Below are positions 11,435-26,690 of a DNA stretch of 64,000 nucleotides, in pieces. The DNA lies in the NCBI RefSeq assembly GCF_003576645.1, contig NC_044920.1, positions 20,016,684-20,080,683 on the forward strand, in the 5' to 3' direction. The first letter of the stretch is position 1, and the number at the start of each line of letters is the position of its first letter. The stretch is from Ipomoea triloba (lineage: Eukaryota > Streptophyta > Magnoliopsida > Solanales > Convolvulaceae). The position numbers were made by a program, and so were the translations under genes. A model generated the notes under the pieces. That model had not been told where the DNA came from and searched no databases. It was given only the letters and a program-made list of their open reading frames with translations.

Positions 11435-12584
11435 GAGTTAATATCCAATTTAGTCCTGGACTATAGTAGTTTTACTCAATTTAGTCCTAAGTGACTTTTT
11501 GTACTCAATTAAGTCCTAGACTTTGATGATTTTAGCCAATTAAGTCATCCGTTAACAATTTCGTTAGTTGATGGTTAAAAGTAAGGTTAATATGGTAATT
11601 TATTCTCCATCATCCCTTTTGGTCAAATTGCCATCTTCTTCCTCATTTCTCATCCATCTTCTTTCTGACTGTAATTTTAAAAAAAAAAAAAAAAAAACTT
11701 AAACTAGCAAGAAAAATTGTGAAAAAGAATGGAGTCAAGGGCGTTTGAAGTCATGGAATAGCCTTTGATCATGGTGTTCCACAAATGGGCGTTAGGTTCT
11801 TCGATCAGACGCATAGGAAGAGGCCGGGAAACGCATGCAGGGATATGCAGTGGTCGAGTAGTTTCCTGAGCCATGAATTCTGGTGGCAGAGACCGCATGT
11901 GATAAACAGAGAGTGAATTTGCATGAGGTGGATGAAGCTCCATTTTTTCTGTGTAGTCGTGCAGTGAGTTTTGAGGCCAGAAGTTCAGCGAACTCATCAA
12001 TGGTAGGCTATGTCCTCTTTCCCTTGACCACTTTCTTCTTCTACCACCATTTTGAACTTTGCATCTCCTCCCCAATCTCCCTGCCATCAACTTTCCTACA
12101 ACTTCCATCATCATAACCACAAGCCAAAACCCAAAAAATAAAATCCCACCACAAAACCTAACCCACCCCCTCTCTCCCCCCACCCTCTTCTCTATGCATC
12201 TTTCTTTCTTTGATCTTTTTCACAATCTTCTTTCTACTTATTGTTTTTGTTTGTTTTTTTGTTTTTTGTTTTTGTTTTTGTTTTTGTTTTTTGTTTTGTT
12301 TTGTTTTGTTTTTTTTTTGTTTTTGTTTTTTTTTTTCTACGGTCGGAAAGAAGACGTAGGAGAAATGAGCCCAAGAAAAAGATGGCAATTTGACCAAAAG
12401 GGAGGAGGGAGGATAAATTACCATATTAACCCTACTTTTAACCATCAACTAACGGAATTGTTAACGGAGGACTTAATTGGGTAAAATCATCAAAGTCCGG
12501 GACTTAATTGAGTATAAAAAGTCACTTATTAGGACTAAATTGAGTAAAACCACTATAGTCGATGACTAAATTAGGTATTAACTC
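11435..12584. mobile_element. Pack-MULE-like element, 1,150 bp
   Basis: Long inverted repeats of about 200 bp flank the element: the left arm starts GAGTTAATATCCAATTTAG (11435) and the right arm ends with its near complement at 12584. Flanks show TTTAATTTGA on the left and TTTAATTTCG on the right, an imperfect 8-10 bp target duplication as expected for Mutator-like elements. No transposase is present. The unique interior (about 11700-12060) carries a piece of a host-type PPR gene, which is the definition of a Pack-MULE. A long T-rich, G-interrupted run fills 12225-12340. Confidence 0.8.
11704..11985 (-). pseudogene. captured PPR gene fragment, frameshifted
   Basis: Read on the - strand, one frame shows a PPR-like start (MQIHSLFITCGLCHQNSW, about 11920-11870). 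A different frame then continues with EPNAHLWNTMIKGYS (about 11795-11745), the typical second PPR unit of plant PLS-class organelle proteins. A frame change between the two, and the absence of the remaining repeats, mean it cannot make a PPR protein. It sits exactly between the arms of the TIR element, so capture by the element is the simplest reading. Confidence 0.72.
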
Positions 12585-15500
12585 TTTAATTTCGCTACAT
12601 TACATCATTGACTTTTAGTTGGTTGCCATAATTAAATAAAAAATAAAGAAAATGACAGTTTTAGTCAATCAATTATACCCATATTGAAGACTCAGTCCAT
12701 GAATTATTATCATACACATATTTTCCCCTTTAATTATGTGTAAAGTGACAATTTTAATCCACCACTAACAAATTTTGTTAATATTAATAATACATTTTAA
12801 ATTTCCAAATGATTAGGGATACCTTAGTCATTTTTTATTTATATCATTTTATATTAAATAGTTAATTAGTCGTTTAGTTTGATAGACACATTTCTTTTAC
12901 CATTGGAGTGCAGCTAAAAATTATAAACAATAACTAAGTTTACAAAAAACACAATTGAAAGAGCAAAAGTGAATTTTACAAGTAGGATTTTTTTTAAAAT
13001 TTTTTAAAAATATTTTGTTGGTTCCTAAGAGGAAGAGGGAAACCCACTAGTTAGTGTATTGGCATTCATCCTTTTTTGCTTTTTTGCTTTATACCTTTAA
13101 GGTGGATGACAAATATAGCCTAACTGGTGAGTCATAGTGCAGTGAATCTTTGGTAGAAATGTGATACCTAAAAATTAGTTATTGTGGAGAGAGGGCTCAA
13201 GGCTCTTTATACTCCAAACTTCTCCTTCTTTTTCAATGAGGGATCCAAGTTTAATTTATAGCTTAATATTAACATATACTATTTCTTTAAAAACTTTATA
13301 GCTTTAACATATTCTTATAATAACCAAGTATGAATGAAAATATTCTTCTTCTTCTTCTTTTTATAAGCATAAGAGACTAAGAAAAAAAAAAGTTACATGA
13401 GTCTGAGTCATGCAACTTTTATGATATCGATCAAATACAGCGACTGAAATACTAAACCGGAACTCAAAGACTTGAATGCTAAGTTTCAAACATAGGTTGC
13501 CTTACCATTAATGCCAAACTTTTTAACTCATCACTTATCAAGCAATTTTCATCCACCCATTAGATTAATGATTTTGATTTTTTTTTAAGCGTATAGTAGT
13601 TGATTAGTTAACTTTTCAACAGTGTTTGATAAGGAGGAACTGTTGGTCTATAGGGTACAAAAGAGACAAATCTTATATCAAGATGAGTATTATTATGGGA
13701 AATTATTAAATCCATTGTTATGTACTTAGTTATAAGTTCACTTACAATGTTTTAGCGTAATAAAACAATTATTGCTATTCTAAAAAAAAAAAACAATTAT
13801 TGCTTAGAAATAAAATATTATTTTGTGATGTAAATAATTTTAAAATTTTTTTGAATAAATATATGTGGACATTACTATAGGTATTATACTATGATAATAC
13901 ATCTCCATTCTTTGTAGTATTGTAATTATACTAGAACTCTATATCTTATATATATTATATACTAAAGGACGATTAATAAATAATTGATGATTCTTTCTGT
14001 ATCTTGTCTTCTCTTTACTTTAATTTATTCGTATTACCTTCATGCAATCTGGATGTTACAATAGTTCATGCAAGGTAGTACATCCAATTTCACAACAGTA
14101 ATAAAATTAAGTACTCGGAACAATTTATTATGCGAGTATAATTATTTTATATCAACATAACATTATTATTATATGTAGCCATGCAGGACAAAGTATCTGT
14201 TTGACCTCTTAAATCTAATGAATAGTTCACTTAATTTTCTTAACTTAAAAAAAAAAAAAAAAAAAAAAAAANAAAAAAAAAAAAAAAAAAAAAAACTCCA
14301 ATGAGAATCCTAAACAGGTAAAATTGGACAATTAGATCCTAATATTATATATTAAACAGGTTACTGCATATGTAGCACTGAACAAATATATGAGCTAATA
14401 ATTTTGGAATGAAATTAATAAATGACTAAAAATATATGGCCGGTATGATTAATTAGAATTGATAGGTATTCAATTGTGCTAAATTATGATGCATATTTTG
14501 GTCAAATTTGAATATGAATTGCTTTAATATTATTTAAATTGATCAATTATGTGATTCTTTATGTAGGAAGAAAGCGAGTTTGGGAACATATCAAGATTTA
14601 AAGACAAAAAGGACTAAATTAATGGCAATTTAGACTCAAATTGGACAAAATAGAGTGAAAGCTAGAAGATATGCCACGATGACCATCATACATGTGAACT
14701 TGTGAAGCATGGTGTGAGACACAAGTTCAAAAAGAAAGTTCTGCTATCACGAGGAGTGTCACATATATGAGGATCGGAGTTTCGTGAGAACTGAGAACTA
14801 ACTTCAAAATGCAAACTTCGATCACATGTGACAATGACTCTTTTTATTCATTTGTTATCATGAATTGACTGATTTCCCTATGCTTTAAAGAAATGAATTT
14901 ATTTATTAATCATATATTACCACATCATGTGGGTAAAAAGTTTGATCCGTATTAACACAAATAAGTTTAGATTTCTAAAATCTAGTCAGATGAGATAATG
15001 GGCAAAAATTTATTCCATTCACCCTAACTGGAGTATAATTTTGATGACTAGCTAGTTTCTACATCTTTACAGGTGAATGAAAAAGTCGATCTAGGAAAAT
15101 TGGTTTTTAGCTAAACATGTCATTAAAATATTTTGATAAGTTTTGGTTGGGCAGAATTATTTTGTGTTTTTGTAGTGGGGTAACTAAACTAACGAATCTA
15201 ATAATTAGTGGTGCTATATATATATAGTGAGCTAGTGCTATGGTGTACCAAAAAGCAACCTCATTTCTTTAAGGTGATGATATGACATGAAACAGTGCCA
15301 CCATAATGGTTGTGTGATTATCATTGATCTTTTTTACTTTTATTGATGGATAAAATTAAATTAAATTAAATTAAATCCATGATGATCAACTTTTACTTGT
15401 TTCTTTTATGGTAATGAGACAAGAAGAGTGGCCATCCTCCAGCAAGGTTCCAACATGTTGATTACTTGTCTCCCAATACTTGGCTTTAAAATTATAACAT

Positions 15501-15850
15501 TTCTTCCTGTTATTAGTGCTTCCTGCTGAGCTTATACATGAACTTTAATTTCCCCTTTTGCAAAAAAGTTTGGCAATAATATACACTTTCAACACTAATA
15601 CAAGAGAAGTATATAATGAGTGCAAACAAAACAAAAACCTATATCATATCAACAACAGTTGTGCCCCTTTGAGAGAAAAAAAATCTTTTTCCTATCCAGT
15701 GAGAAGCTGGCTTTGGTGGTGTGGTAGTTTAGTTGGTTAAGTCATATATTATCTTCTTTTTTTTTTTTTCTTCTCCTAGGTGGATGCATGCTAAGATAAT
15801 ACTGTCACTAGTACAAAACTGCTAATCCACGATCCTTATTAGAAATGAAA
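12585..15850. other. gene-free AT-rich region
   Basis: More than 3 kb with no credible ORF. It holds short CTT runs (13338-13362), TTAAA repeats (15350-15375) and TATATA near 15216, and one ambiguous base at 14272 inside an A tract (about 14247-14295). A phrase at about 15710-15745 (GTGGTAGTTTAGTTGGTTAAG) resembles a SINE A box but lacks a clear partner. Confidence 0.5.
14247..14295. repeat. poly-A tract containing an undetermined base
   Basis: Nearly 50 consecutive A with a single n at 14272. The length of such a run is unreliable in sequencing, so distances across it should not be trusted. Confidence 0.9.
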
Positions 15851-15884
15851 ATAGGCCAAACTCCTTTATACCCTATGGCCTGGC

Positions 15885-16255
15885 CTAGCAATTCTTATAC
15901 CATGGTCCAGGGTTCACAGTGCACTGTGGACTCTAGTTCATGTATATGTGTCTTATGTTGTAAATTTTTGTGTTTTGTGTTATGGAATTCTGTACTTAAG
16001 TGTATGAATTCTGTACCTGAAACAAATTAGTAATTGTGTCTTATGTTATAAATTTTTGTATCTTGTGTTGTGAAATTATGTGCCTATGAACACAAATTAT
16101 ACATGTACCTAAATCAGATTTGAAAAATAAGTAAATATATAACATGTGTGTGTGTCTTGTGTTATAAAATTTTGTAATATGAATTCTATATTTCGCTGTT
16201 TCAATCCAGGGTCCATAATGTTAGGTGGAACCTGGTCCATGATATAAATTGCCCT
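15885..16255. mobile_element. decayed MITE-like repeat with CATGGTCCAG ends
   Basis: Begins TTATACCATGGTCCAGGG and ends near CCTGGTCCATGATATAA, a weak inverted pair. Inside, phrases such as TTTTGTGTTATGGAATTCTG and TGTCTTATGTTGTAAATTTT recur. Similar phrases appear at 31080 and 54290-54590, suggesting a dispersed family. Confidence 0.5.
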
Positions 16256-16359
16256 GGCCTAGCCTATGTAGTAAAAATGATAGACTTAATTAGGTCTATT
16301 TTAAAACTTGTTAAGCCCAAGTCTACACACACGCACACACACATAAATTCCAAATTCTT

Positions 16360-16490
16360 CCTTGTAGTCCAGTGGCATCAAACCCTTCCCTTTATATGGG
16401 AGGTGGTGGGTTCGAGCCGAGTCAATATTGACTCTTGACAGATACTGCATTGCAATAGAGTTAGTAGTATTCAATAAATTCTAAATACTA
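16360..16490 (+). mobile_element. tRNA-derived SINE
   Basis: Shows a pol III A box (TTGTAGTCCAGTGGC, about 16363) and B box (GGTGGGTTCGAGCC, about 16405), then a tail with ACTGCATTGCAATAGAGTTA and GTAGTATTCAA. The same order appears in reverse at 42163-42312, and tail fragments at about 18927 and 56850. It is therefore a family, not a tRNA gene. Confidence 0.75.
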
Positions 16491-19400
16491 ATTATGTAAG
16501 TTAAAGTTTGTCACTACGAGGCAGCAATTCTTGGTTGTTATCCAAGTAAATTCATAAATCTTATTTCTTGATCACTGTTGTCACTAAAAATTAATGGCCT
16601 ACAATAATATATATTGTCAAATGAACACGGAGACTATAGACTAGCATGATTGTGATTATGATGTTTAATTCCTTGCTTATATGGTTTGCTATGCTATACT
16701 CAATTTTCTCCGAATGTGATTCTTAGATGATTACTATTGCTGTCTTTTTTCTTCTCCACATAAAGAAACAAGTAATATAATTTATGCCGAATAAAATTAA
16801 TCTGTTCAAGTTTCAATCAAGCATCATTGGAGAGAGATTCTCGAGACTATTATATTGTTGCATATACATTGCTTATTTTATTATTGTTTTTTGTATACTG
16901 CTCTAGCTTAGTATCCATGCACACCCTACGCGATGAGACTAATGTAATTGAATCTAGCTTGGTTGGACTCCATTTGGCAACGAGATCAAAGCATTTTGCA
17001 TACACATTGATTTTTAAAATTATATTTCTTGCTTGAGTTATATATTTCATGCTCTCTTAATAACATCTTTTAGGCACTATTTCCTTTTCCATTCCTCTTG
17101 GGTTTTGGTAAATGCTAACGCTGCTTATAGACTAAGGCTTTAATCTAAGCCTCATCCAATAAAAAAATACCAAAAGTATGTATTTCACTTTAATTTTTTT
17201 TTTTTTTGGTTTTGTTTTTTTTTTTTTTATTCCACTCCTCAAATGCAAGTTGAAATTGGAAAAAATAACATAAAATAACATTGTAAGTGGCTATTTTGTG
17301 TTACAAATATATGTGAGGTTCACTTCAAATTTGGGTCGGGTCAAAGTATATTCGGGTTCGTGAGACGAAGAGATTGATATATTATACGCTCAAACCAAAT
17401 AATGGGTTAATGAATAGTTGATTTTCAAAATAGACCCATTTGAGTTGGAAAATGGAGGTGGAAAGACTTAAAAGTAGCCCTGTTCTAGGTATCAATTATG
17501 ATGTTATGGAATTAATTCCATTTTTGAATTTGAGAACTAATTTTCAGGTTAATGGTTGTCTGATCTATTATGAAAGTTACAAGAGACTTATTTTATTATC
17601 AATTTTAATGCCATGATAAATGCTATTTATTCTTGCTTCTCCTATATAAACCTTTGGATGTAGCATGTGGATTTTGACAACTCTAACACTCACGTTATTT
17701 GCTTTCCAGAAAACCTTTGCCCATCTTCCTTCTTCTTTCTGTGTTCAAAGTCGTGTTCTAGTTCGTCAAGTTTATTTGTTTGAGTGCTCAAACATTAAAC
17801 CATACCGTAGCTTATTTTAACCTGAAAAATCTAGGCTACAACGCTCATAACACCTTTGAATTGGGGGTATAAGCGAGATAGAAAATAAGATTTTAAGGAT
17901 AATGTGGGTATCACACGACTCAAGCTAACCGACCTAGTCTTTTCTCCTATCATTTTGCTTTTGTGCTTATTATTTTTGTGGAAATAACCATTTTTTCGTA
18001 GGATTATATTCCTAGCAAACAGGTCCTCATGCATTTACAGTGTTGTTGTTGTCATTTTCTTAGGTGCATATATGCCATGATAATTGCCAACCGAACCAAT
18101 TCTTTGTGTCAATTTGGTTGGTCCAAAAATAGGTATCTTTGATGACTCTACGGCCTGCTGATGTCCACTCTATGTGGTACTGCATGCAGAATGTAGTCAA
18201 AGGTATATTGTATATATCCAATGTTAGGGGTTCTTAAGAAAAGATTGATGACTATATATGCTTCTTCAAATTTAAAAGGAATCCAAGTATCCTTGAGGCA
18301 ATGTTATCACGCCACCGTAACATCAGAACAAAGGCTTTTATACATTATATGTAATTTTAATTTGTTTCACATTGACTTGAAAAGTTAAGTCCGACCAGTA
18401 TTCTACTATTGAAATATAGTATTAATTATTATATAATTGTTAGGAAATAAATTAAAGTTGTTCATTCACTATTAGTTATAATTTTTAAAATAGGTAGTAA
18501 GTTGTTGATCTTCCCACTGATGGCATGTTGTGATGTTATAGATAGCAGGTGCTCGAGAGGGATTATTGGGTGCTGACTTAGAAGGGCACATCTAGCATCT
18601 GTCATTAAAAATTTCGTGTTAGCTAGTATATGAGTATAAGGAAATAAATTTGACTTTGTTACTATTTATAACTTTTGGCACAACTGTATATAAGAGTGTT
18701 CAATTAACCGAAATAATTTTGATTAACCATTAACCAAACATTTGAATTAATTCAGTCAATAACCGAATATCATCGATTCAATTAACAATTAACCATTAAC
18801 CAAATGTCTGAATTAATTTTTGAAAATTTTAGTTATTAATTAATTCGGTAAAATTCACTAAACTATTAAAACTAGTAATACACACACATTAAATATATTA
18901 TATGTATACTGTAATATGTTATGAATAAATACTGCATTATAATAGAGTCAGTAATATTTAAAAAAAATATAAATACAATTTTGATTAATTCGATATATTG
19001 TATTTTTGTTTGGTTAACCGTTTCACCAAAATAAAATTTTACTTAATTCAATTTTAACTAATCCGATCTGATTAATGGTTAACCAAATTAATTGATTGAA
19101 TACTACATTTGACAAGAGTTTGATCCCAACAAATTTGATATTGTTCGTTTTGAATCTAGGGCATGAATTTGTTCTTGGGCTCTTATGAAAAAGGAGTTAC
19201 CAATTTACAAGCAATAATGAAGATAAAGTTATGAAATTACTTCAATTTATGTTTTAAAATAACATTTTTTTAATAAAAATCTTCGTATAAATAGCGAACA
19301 GGTTATAGCATAAAAGCAGCAGAATATATGTTGCTGACAAGGTGTACAGTACGTAAGTAACAGATTAGAATATATTTCAATTCATGAGATCAATGTTCTG

Positions 19401-19552
19401 TACGCCCCTGTAGACGTCCATCAGATCAATTATTGCTACACTCATATAAACAGTACAGTCAGGCATCCTTTACCCCTTTTTGAGCACATATCTTTTTTCC
19501 TTCTTTTTTTTTTCTTTTTTTTTTTTTTGAAAACTTTGAGCACATATCTTAG
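16491..19552. other. gene-free AT-rich region
   Basis: No credible coding sequence. The part at 18690-19100 is a low-complexity tract rich in ATTAACC and AACCGAA words with weak inverted symmetry. Short T tracts occur at 17195-17230 and 19498-19528. Confidence 0.45.
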
Positions 19553-19965
19553 CCATGGTTGCAGTAAGCGCTAGGGGCTAGTCGGGCGGTAGACTAGCGC
19601 CTAGCACCTAAGCGGTTCTAGGCGGCAACCTATAAAAATAAAAAATTAATTATATTCATGTGTGTTGGTGTATGTCATATATTATATTATATATATTATA
19701 TATATATCTCTTACTTATATAAATAAATAAATTTAAATATATATAAATATAATAATAAAATTAACAAGGCTGACTCGCTCGAGTTAACTCGGCTAACTCT
19801 GCCGAGTTGGGCGAGTTAACTCGACCAAATTCGACCCAGTCGGCCGAGTTAGGCGCTAGGCGGCCGGCCACCTAGACGGATGCCTAGGGAGCAATTCGCC
19901 TCGGTATATGAGCGCCTAGCGCCTAGGCGGTCTAGACGGGGATTTTTGCAACAGTGATCTTAGCT
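19553..19965. mobile_element. inverted-repeat element with GC-rich arms
   Basis: The left arm (GGTTGCAGTAAGCGCTAGG at about 19558, then CTAGCGCCTAGCACCTAAGC) is partly complementary to the right arm (GAGCGCCTAGCGCCTAGGC at about 19909, then TTTTTGCAACAGTG). The middle is AT-rich, then contains repeated CGAGTT/AACTCG words near 19775-19850. No coding capacity; probably a non-autonomous Mutator-like element. Confidence 0.6.
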
Positions 19966-21836
19966 ATGTTCGACGCTCATTTAGATCTGCCATGTAGAAG
20001 AGATGTTAAAAGGGAAAAACGAAAACAATAAAAAAACACGAAAAACCAAAAATAAAAATAAAATAAAATAAAAATTACTCAAGCCTTTTAAGTGCGTGAC
20101 CAATGGCCGCAGCAAGTGCGCACGCCACACATCTACAATGTAAATTTTTTCTAGTAGTGTTAAAACATCTCCATTAGTATATTTTTAGGATTTAAAAAAA
20201 AAATCATTTTTTGTCTAGCAAATTCAATTCTAAACAGGATATTGTATTGTATCATGTACTATAGATGCAAAACTTATTAATTAAGCATTTCTACGTATTT
20301 GTGTTTAAAACTTTAACCTGGAACCTATTGCTAAATCCTATAGAAGAAGAATAATAAGTGTAGGTTGTGAAAAATGCTCCTATTTTACTTTGGCGATGCG
20401 GCAATGAAATATTTCCTCTACACATGCATGGTTGGAAATTCAGAGAGGAAAAGTGTACTTAAAGTTCGATCTAATCTTAATATGATCCTTTTGGGAGTTG
20501 TGTAATAGTGTAATATATAGTAATACTATATTAAAGTTTGGCATGGACAATTCTTTGAGCTAGAAAGTTTAATATTCTTGTGTATCCGACTAGTCATGAG
20601 CTAGTTCAACACCAGTTCAATCTGATTTTTGTGTCAAATTTGAATTTCCAGCATTTTTTTTTGGGGGAATAAAAGGAAGGATAGGACCCAAGCTCATCGC
20701 CGCAGGATCAATTGAGGACTCCAGTTCAAGTCACTCCAAGCGCCACGGTCGTTTATAGATTTTTGTAGCGCCACTTTTTAAATAAATGAAGCCTTAATTT
20801 AATCGTTTGATACATAAAAATTGAAGATTTGATTGAAAAGAAAATTGAATTATATCAAAATTTTTGAATGATTTTGTCATAATCATGCTCAATTAATTTG
20901 GAAAGAGAGTGAAAATTGAATTGCAACTTTGGTAATCAAAGAAATTTGAGGGAAAGTTGTAAAATTAATGGAAGAAGGAAGAATCTTTCCCTCTTCAATG
21001 GTGGTGCTTGATTTGCCAAAAACATTTTTTAGGCAAGATAGAAAGAAGCTAAGTATAAAGGAATGCGGGCTTAATTAGTATATATATATTTTTATTTTAT
21101 TTCTTAAGTAACTAGGTCAAAAATAGATATTGACATCGCTAAAATTGAGGTCCTGTGCTGTTAGATATTGTGCACGAGCTAAAAATGGGTCTTGCAAGTG
21201 CTCCCTATCAAAGTTTTGAAAATTCACGTCGGCAATATCCCAAGCCATCTCAACCCTCTATCATGTGCCACGGCTTCATGATTAGAGAGCTTGTCGGCTG
21301 ATCTGTTTTGCTCTCTGATTTGTATATATGATGAAGTTATACTTTTCATTGATTATTTATCCAACTGCGGCACTCCTCCACCAAGTTCTTGATAGACCCC
21401 TTTGTGATGTTGGTCCCTAGGATATAACTAATTAAGAGCCTTTCTGGCAAATTTTTTAAAACTAAACTTTGAACCTTACATTGGTATATGACAGTTCACT
21501 TAGAGATAATATTGATTAGGATAATCCTTAGCTTGTTTAATTTGAAGTCAAATTGGAAGTTAGGAAGCTATTAGCAACCACTTGTAGAGTATATGCTTTT
21601 CAAGTTGGAGGTGGTCATGGTTCAGGACGGAATCCGCTCTTCAACCAATATAAAAAAGCAGGATATTAAATTACATAACATTTATTATAGAAACTATATA
21701 AACTAGAAATTGCCAACTATGTAGCGTTATGACACCTCTGTTACCATTCTAAATTGGTTGTCATAGGATCGAACGCCAGTGGTTGGAGCATTGATTTACT
21801 AGACTGAAAAAGGATTGCGAAAGTATGTAAAACAGA
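19966..21836. other. gene-free region
   Basis: AT-rich spacer. Nothing resembling a conserved protein was found on either strand. Confidence 0.45.
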
Positions 21837-21838
21837 TA

Positions 21839-22096
21839 CTACCTCCGTCCCATTTTGTTTGTCTGATTCGGTTAACGAGGCTTGAATGAAGTTATTTTTA
21901 ATTTAAATTTTCATAATATTAAGTTTAGTATTAGTATATAAAATTTATATGTTTAGAAACTACATTAAAAGTACTATTAAACACAAAAAATCAAATTTAA
22001 AAATAATTAAAAATTATTAAAGAAAATAAGCAATGAAGAAAGAGTTGGTTTGACCAATGAATAGTAAATAGGACAGGTAAAATGGGACAGAGGGAG
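21839..22096. mobile_element. Stowaway-like MITE, 258 bp, complete
   Basis: Ends CTACCTCCGTCCCATTTTG and AAAATGGGACAGAGGGAG are inverted, and TA flanks both sides (21837-21838 and 22097-22098), the target duplication of Tc1/mariner-type elements. Three relatives occur at 30184, 43537 and 57363. Confidence 0.88.
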
Positions 22097-22098
22097 TA

Positions 22099-22710
22099 CT
22101 ATTTTATAATATTATTATTATTATAATATTTAAACCAAGCTAAGTAAAATAATTAAATCAATTAGTAATGGAATGAGTGGTGTACATGAGTTGTGATAGC
22201 ATGGAGCAGTACGTGGGATCATGCAGTACATGGAGCATTAACAATTACATGTGCATAGCTTTAGGATTGTTTGTTTCTTTCTTTCACTATAAATAGGCTT
22301 TGTAATTAATGTTTTGAATCATCAATTAAACATTCTCCTTTCAATTCCTCTCTCTCTCAATTATATAAATTAAATAAAATAATAATTAAAAATCTTGGGC
22401 TGGCCCATGAGATGTCCATGGCCCGGAACTAGCTTTGGAGAGGCCCATTCCAGGCCTAAGGTGTGGCCACCCAATTGTTATACAGTTATACTATGTACTA
22501 GAATCTACCTTGTAGGTGGATTTTAGTCTAAAAATTCAATTAACCTTGTTTTATGGTCACAAAAGTCATTTTTCTAACACTCACACCTTTGCCTTCATTA
22601 ACATGAATGGGAAAAAAAATTCTATAATCTTTTAATATGGGGTATTAGCATTTCCTCCCTCATCTACATTAAGAGGGAAAGTGACGCTAAACTCAGATTA
22701 TATAGTCTAG
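22099..22710. other. spacer
   Basis: AT-rich; no gene or repeat boundary recognised. Confidence 0.4.
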
Positions 22711-23010
22711 GAAAAATTGTAATTTATGTTTCTCTATAATATATCAATTATCAATGTCGCCCATGAATTATTAGTGGTGTAAATGTTGTCCCTCAATTTT
22801 CAAAATGATACATATATTATCCCTCCCAAGTGCAAATGTTGCCTCTCAATTTACAAAATGGTACATACATTGCCCCTCCCGTAAGGTATAAGAGGGGCAC
22901 TATATGTACCGCTTTGAAAATTGAGGAGCAACATTTACACCACTAACAATTCAGGGGTGACATTGATAATTGACATATTATAGAGGGACATAAATTACAA
23001 TTTTCTCTAT
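22711..23010. mobile_element. palindromic MITE, about 300 bp
   Basis: The left half (AAAATTGTAATTTATGT..., then TCAATTATCAATGTCGCCC) is mirrored by the right half (GGGGTGACATTGATAATTGA, then ACATAAATTACAATTTTC). It folds almost completely on itself. No coding sequence. Confidence 0.7.
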
Positions 23011-23039
23011 AGTCTATCATAATCTACATTGTAAGGTGA

Positions 23040-23290
23040 TATATGTGAACGATGGTCCACATACAAAATAGTATATTTTTAGTATTCAAATAATGTACGT
23101 TCTCTGAATACAATTTACATTTTTAATATACTAAAAATATATTATTTGTGTAATAAATATACATTATTTGATAGTATACAAAATAATGTACTTTTAGTAT
23201 TTAAGTAATGTACTTTCAAGTAATGTAGTTATGTACATAAATAATGTACTTTTTATATATGCTCCACACAATAATGACTGATGTATATAT
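23040..23290. repeat. AT-rich ACATTATTTG repeat block
   Basis: Repeated short words around AATGTAC and ACATTATTTG. A closely similar block lies at about 30370-30600, marking a dispersed family. Confidence 0.6.
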
Positions 23291-23558
23291 CATGCCTTGG
23301 ACTATTGCGGATGCATCCTATAGATAACTAGTAAATTCAGTATAACTTATTTAAGTACAAAGTTGATTAAGTTAATACTTCTATGGTCCTTGGAGTATTG
23401 TGGTCTGGAAACATCTTTCAAGTATAAAATGACTAGCAAAATAAACGCTCTCTTTGAGCGTTAAAAAATATCAGTAATAAATGCCCTATGAATATTCAAA
23501 AAAAAAATGACCATGTGTGGTCTTCCATGAGCAAAGGCATGAAAATGATATAAAATTT

Positions 23559-23958
23559 AGAGTTTATTACCGAAATGGTCCCTCGACTATTACGAAATTA
23601 CCAATTTGGTCCTCGACAATGTTTCGTGCACAATTAAGTCCTTCGACTTTGAAAAATTTAACCAATTTGGTCCTCCGTTTATTTTGCCGTTAAACATCCG
23701 TTAAATCGGGACCAAATTGGTAATTTTGCAATAGTCAAGGGACCATTTCAGTGAAAAATTAATTACCAATTTCATCCCTTGACTATAGCAAAATTACCAA
23801 TTTGGTCCTGATTTAACGGATTTTTAACGACAAAACAAACATAGGACCAAATTGGTTAAATTTTTCAGAGTCGAGGGACTTAATTGGGCACGAAAAATTG
23901 TTGAGGATCAAATTGGTAATTTTTCAATAGTCGAGCGACCATTTTGGTAATAAACTCT
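23559..23958. mobile_element. fully palindromic MITE, 400 bp
   Basis: Ends AGAGTTTATTACCGAAATGG and CCATTTTGGTAATAAACTCT are inverted. Complementarity runs nearly to the centre through repeated blocks such as ACCAATTTGGTCC. Both flanks carry AAAATTT. It is related in wording to the arms of the elements at 11435 and 24338, so it is likely a Mutator-like MITE. Confidence 0.8.
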
Positions 23959-24337
23959 AAAATTTACTACTTTGGTTGTGTACACTTTTTTTACCTTTCA
24001 ATTTAACGCCACTTTCACACATTTGTTAACGGAAGACCACAAGTCCACAACTGATTTTTTTTTTAATATTTTGAAGATGTTTGCTAGGAATGCTACAATA
24101 CTTGAAGGACCATTGGAGTTATTAACTCTAAGTTTAAGTGGATTGGGAACACAAGGATTACAATCTCCCCTTGTAGACAATGCAGGGCTAGAAACTCCCT
24201 TGTACATGTTTCACCTACACAACCAAATTATGTTCGTGCATTCGCTAAAAATTGTGAGAATAGTACGCGTTGAAGAATGTTCTTGGCATGAGAATGTTCT
24301 TGAGTAAAGAAGCTTTATTATCAAATTAAAAGATTAA

Positions 24338-26681
<2,344 letters not shown>

Positions 26682-26690
26682 AAAGATTAA

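Noticed and set aside
12059..12484. 141- and 96-residue frames with poly-Phe/Leu or poly-Lys
   Set aside because: They read through a T-rich low-complexity run inside the Pack-MULE-like element.
16360..16490. Possible tRNA gene
   Set aside because: A and B boxes are present but the cloverleaf is not, and a second copy with the same non-tRNA tail exists; it is a SINE.
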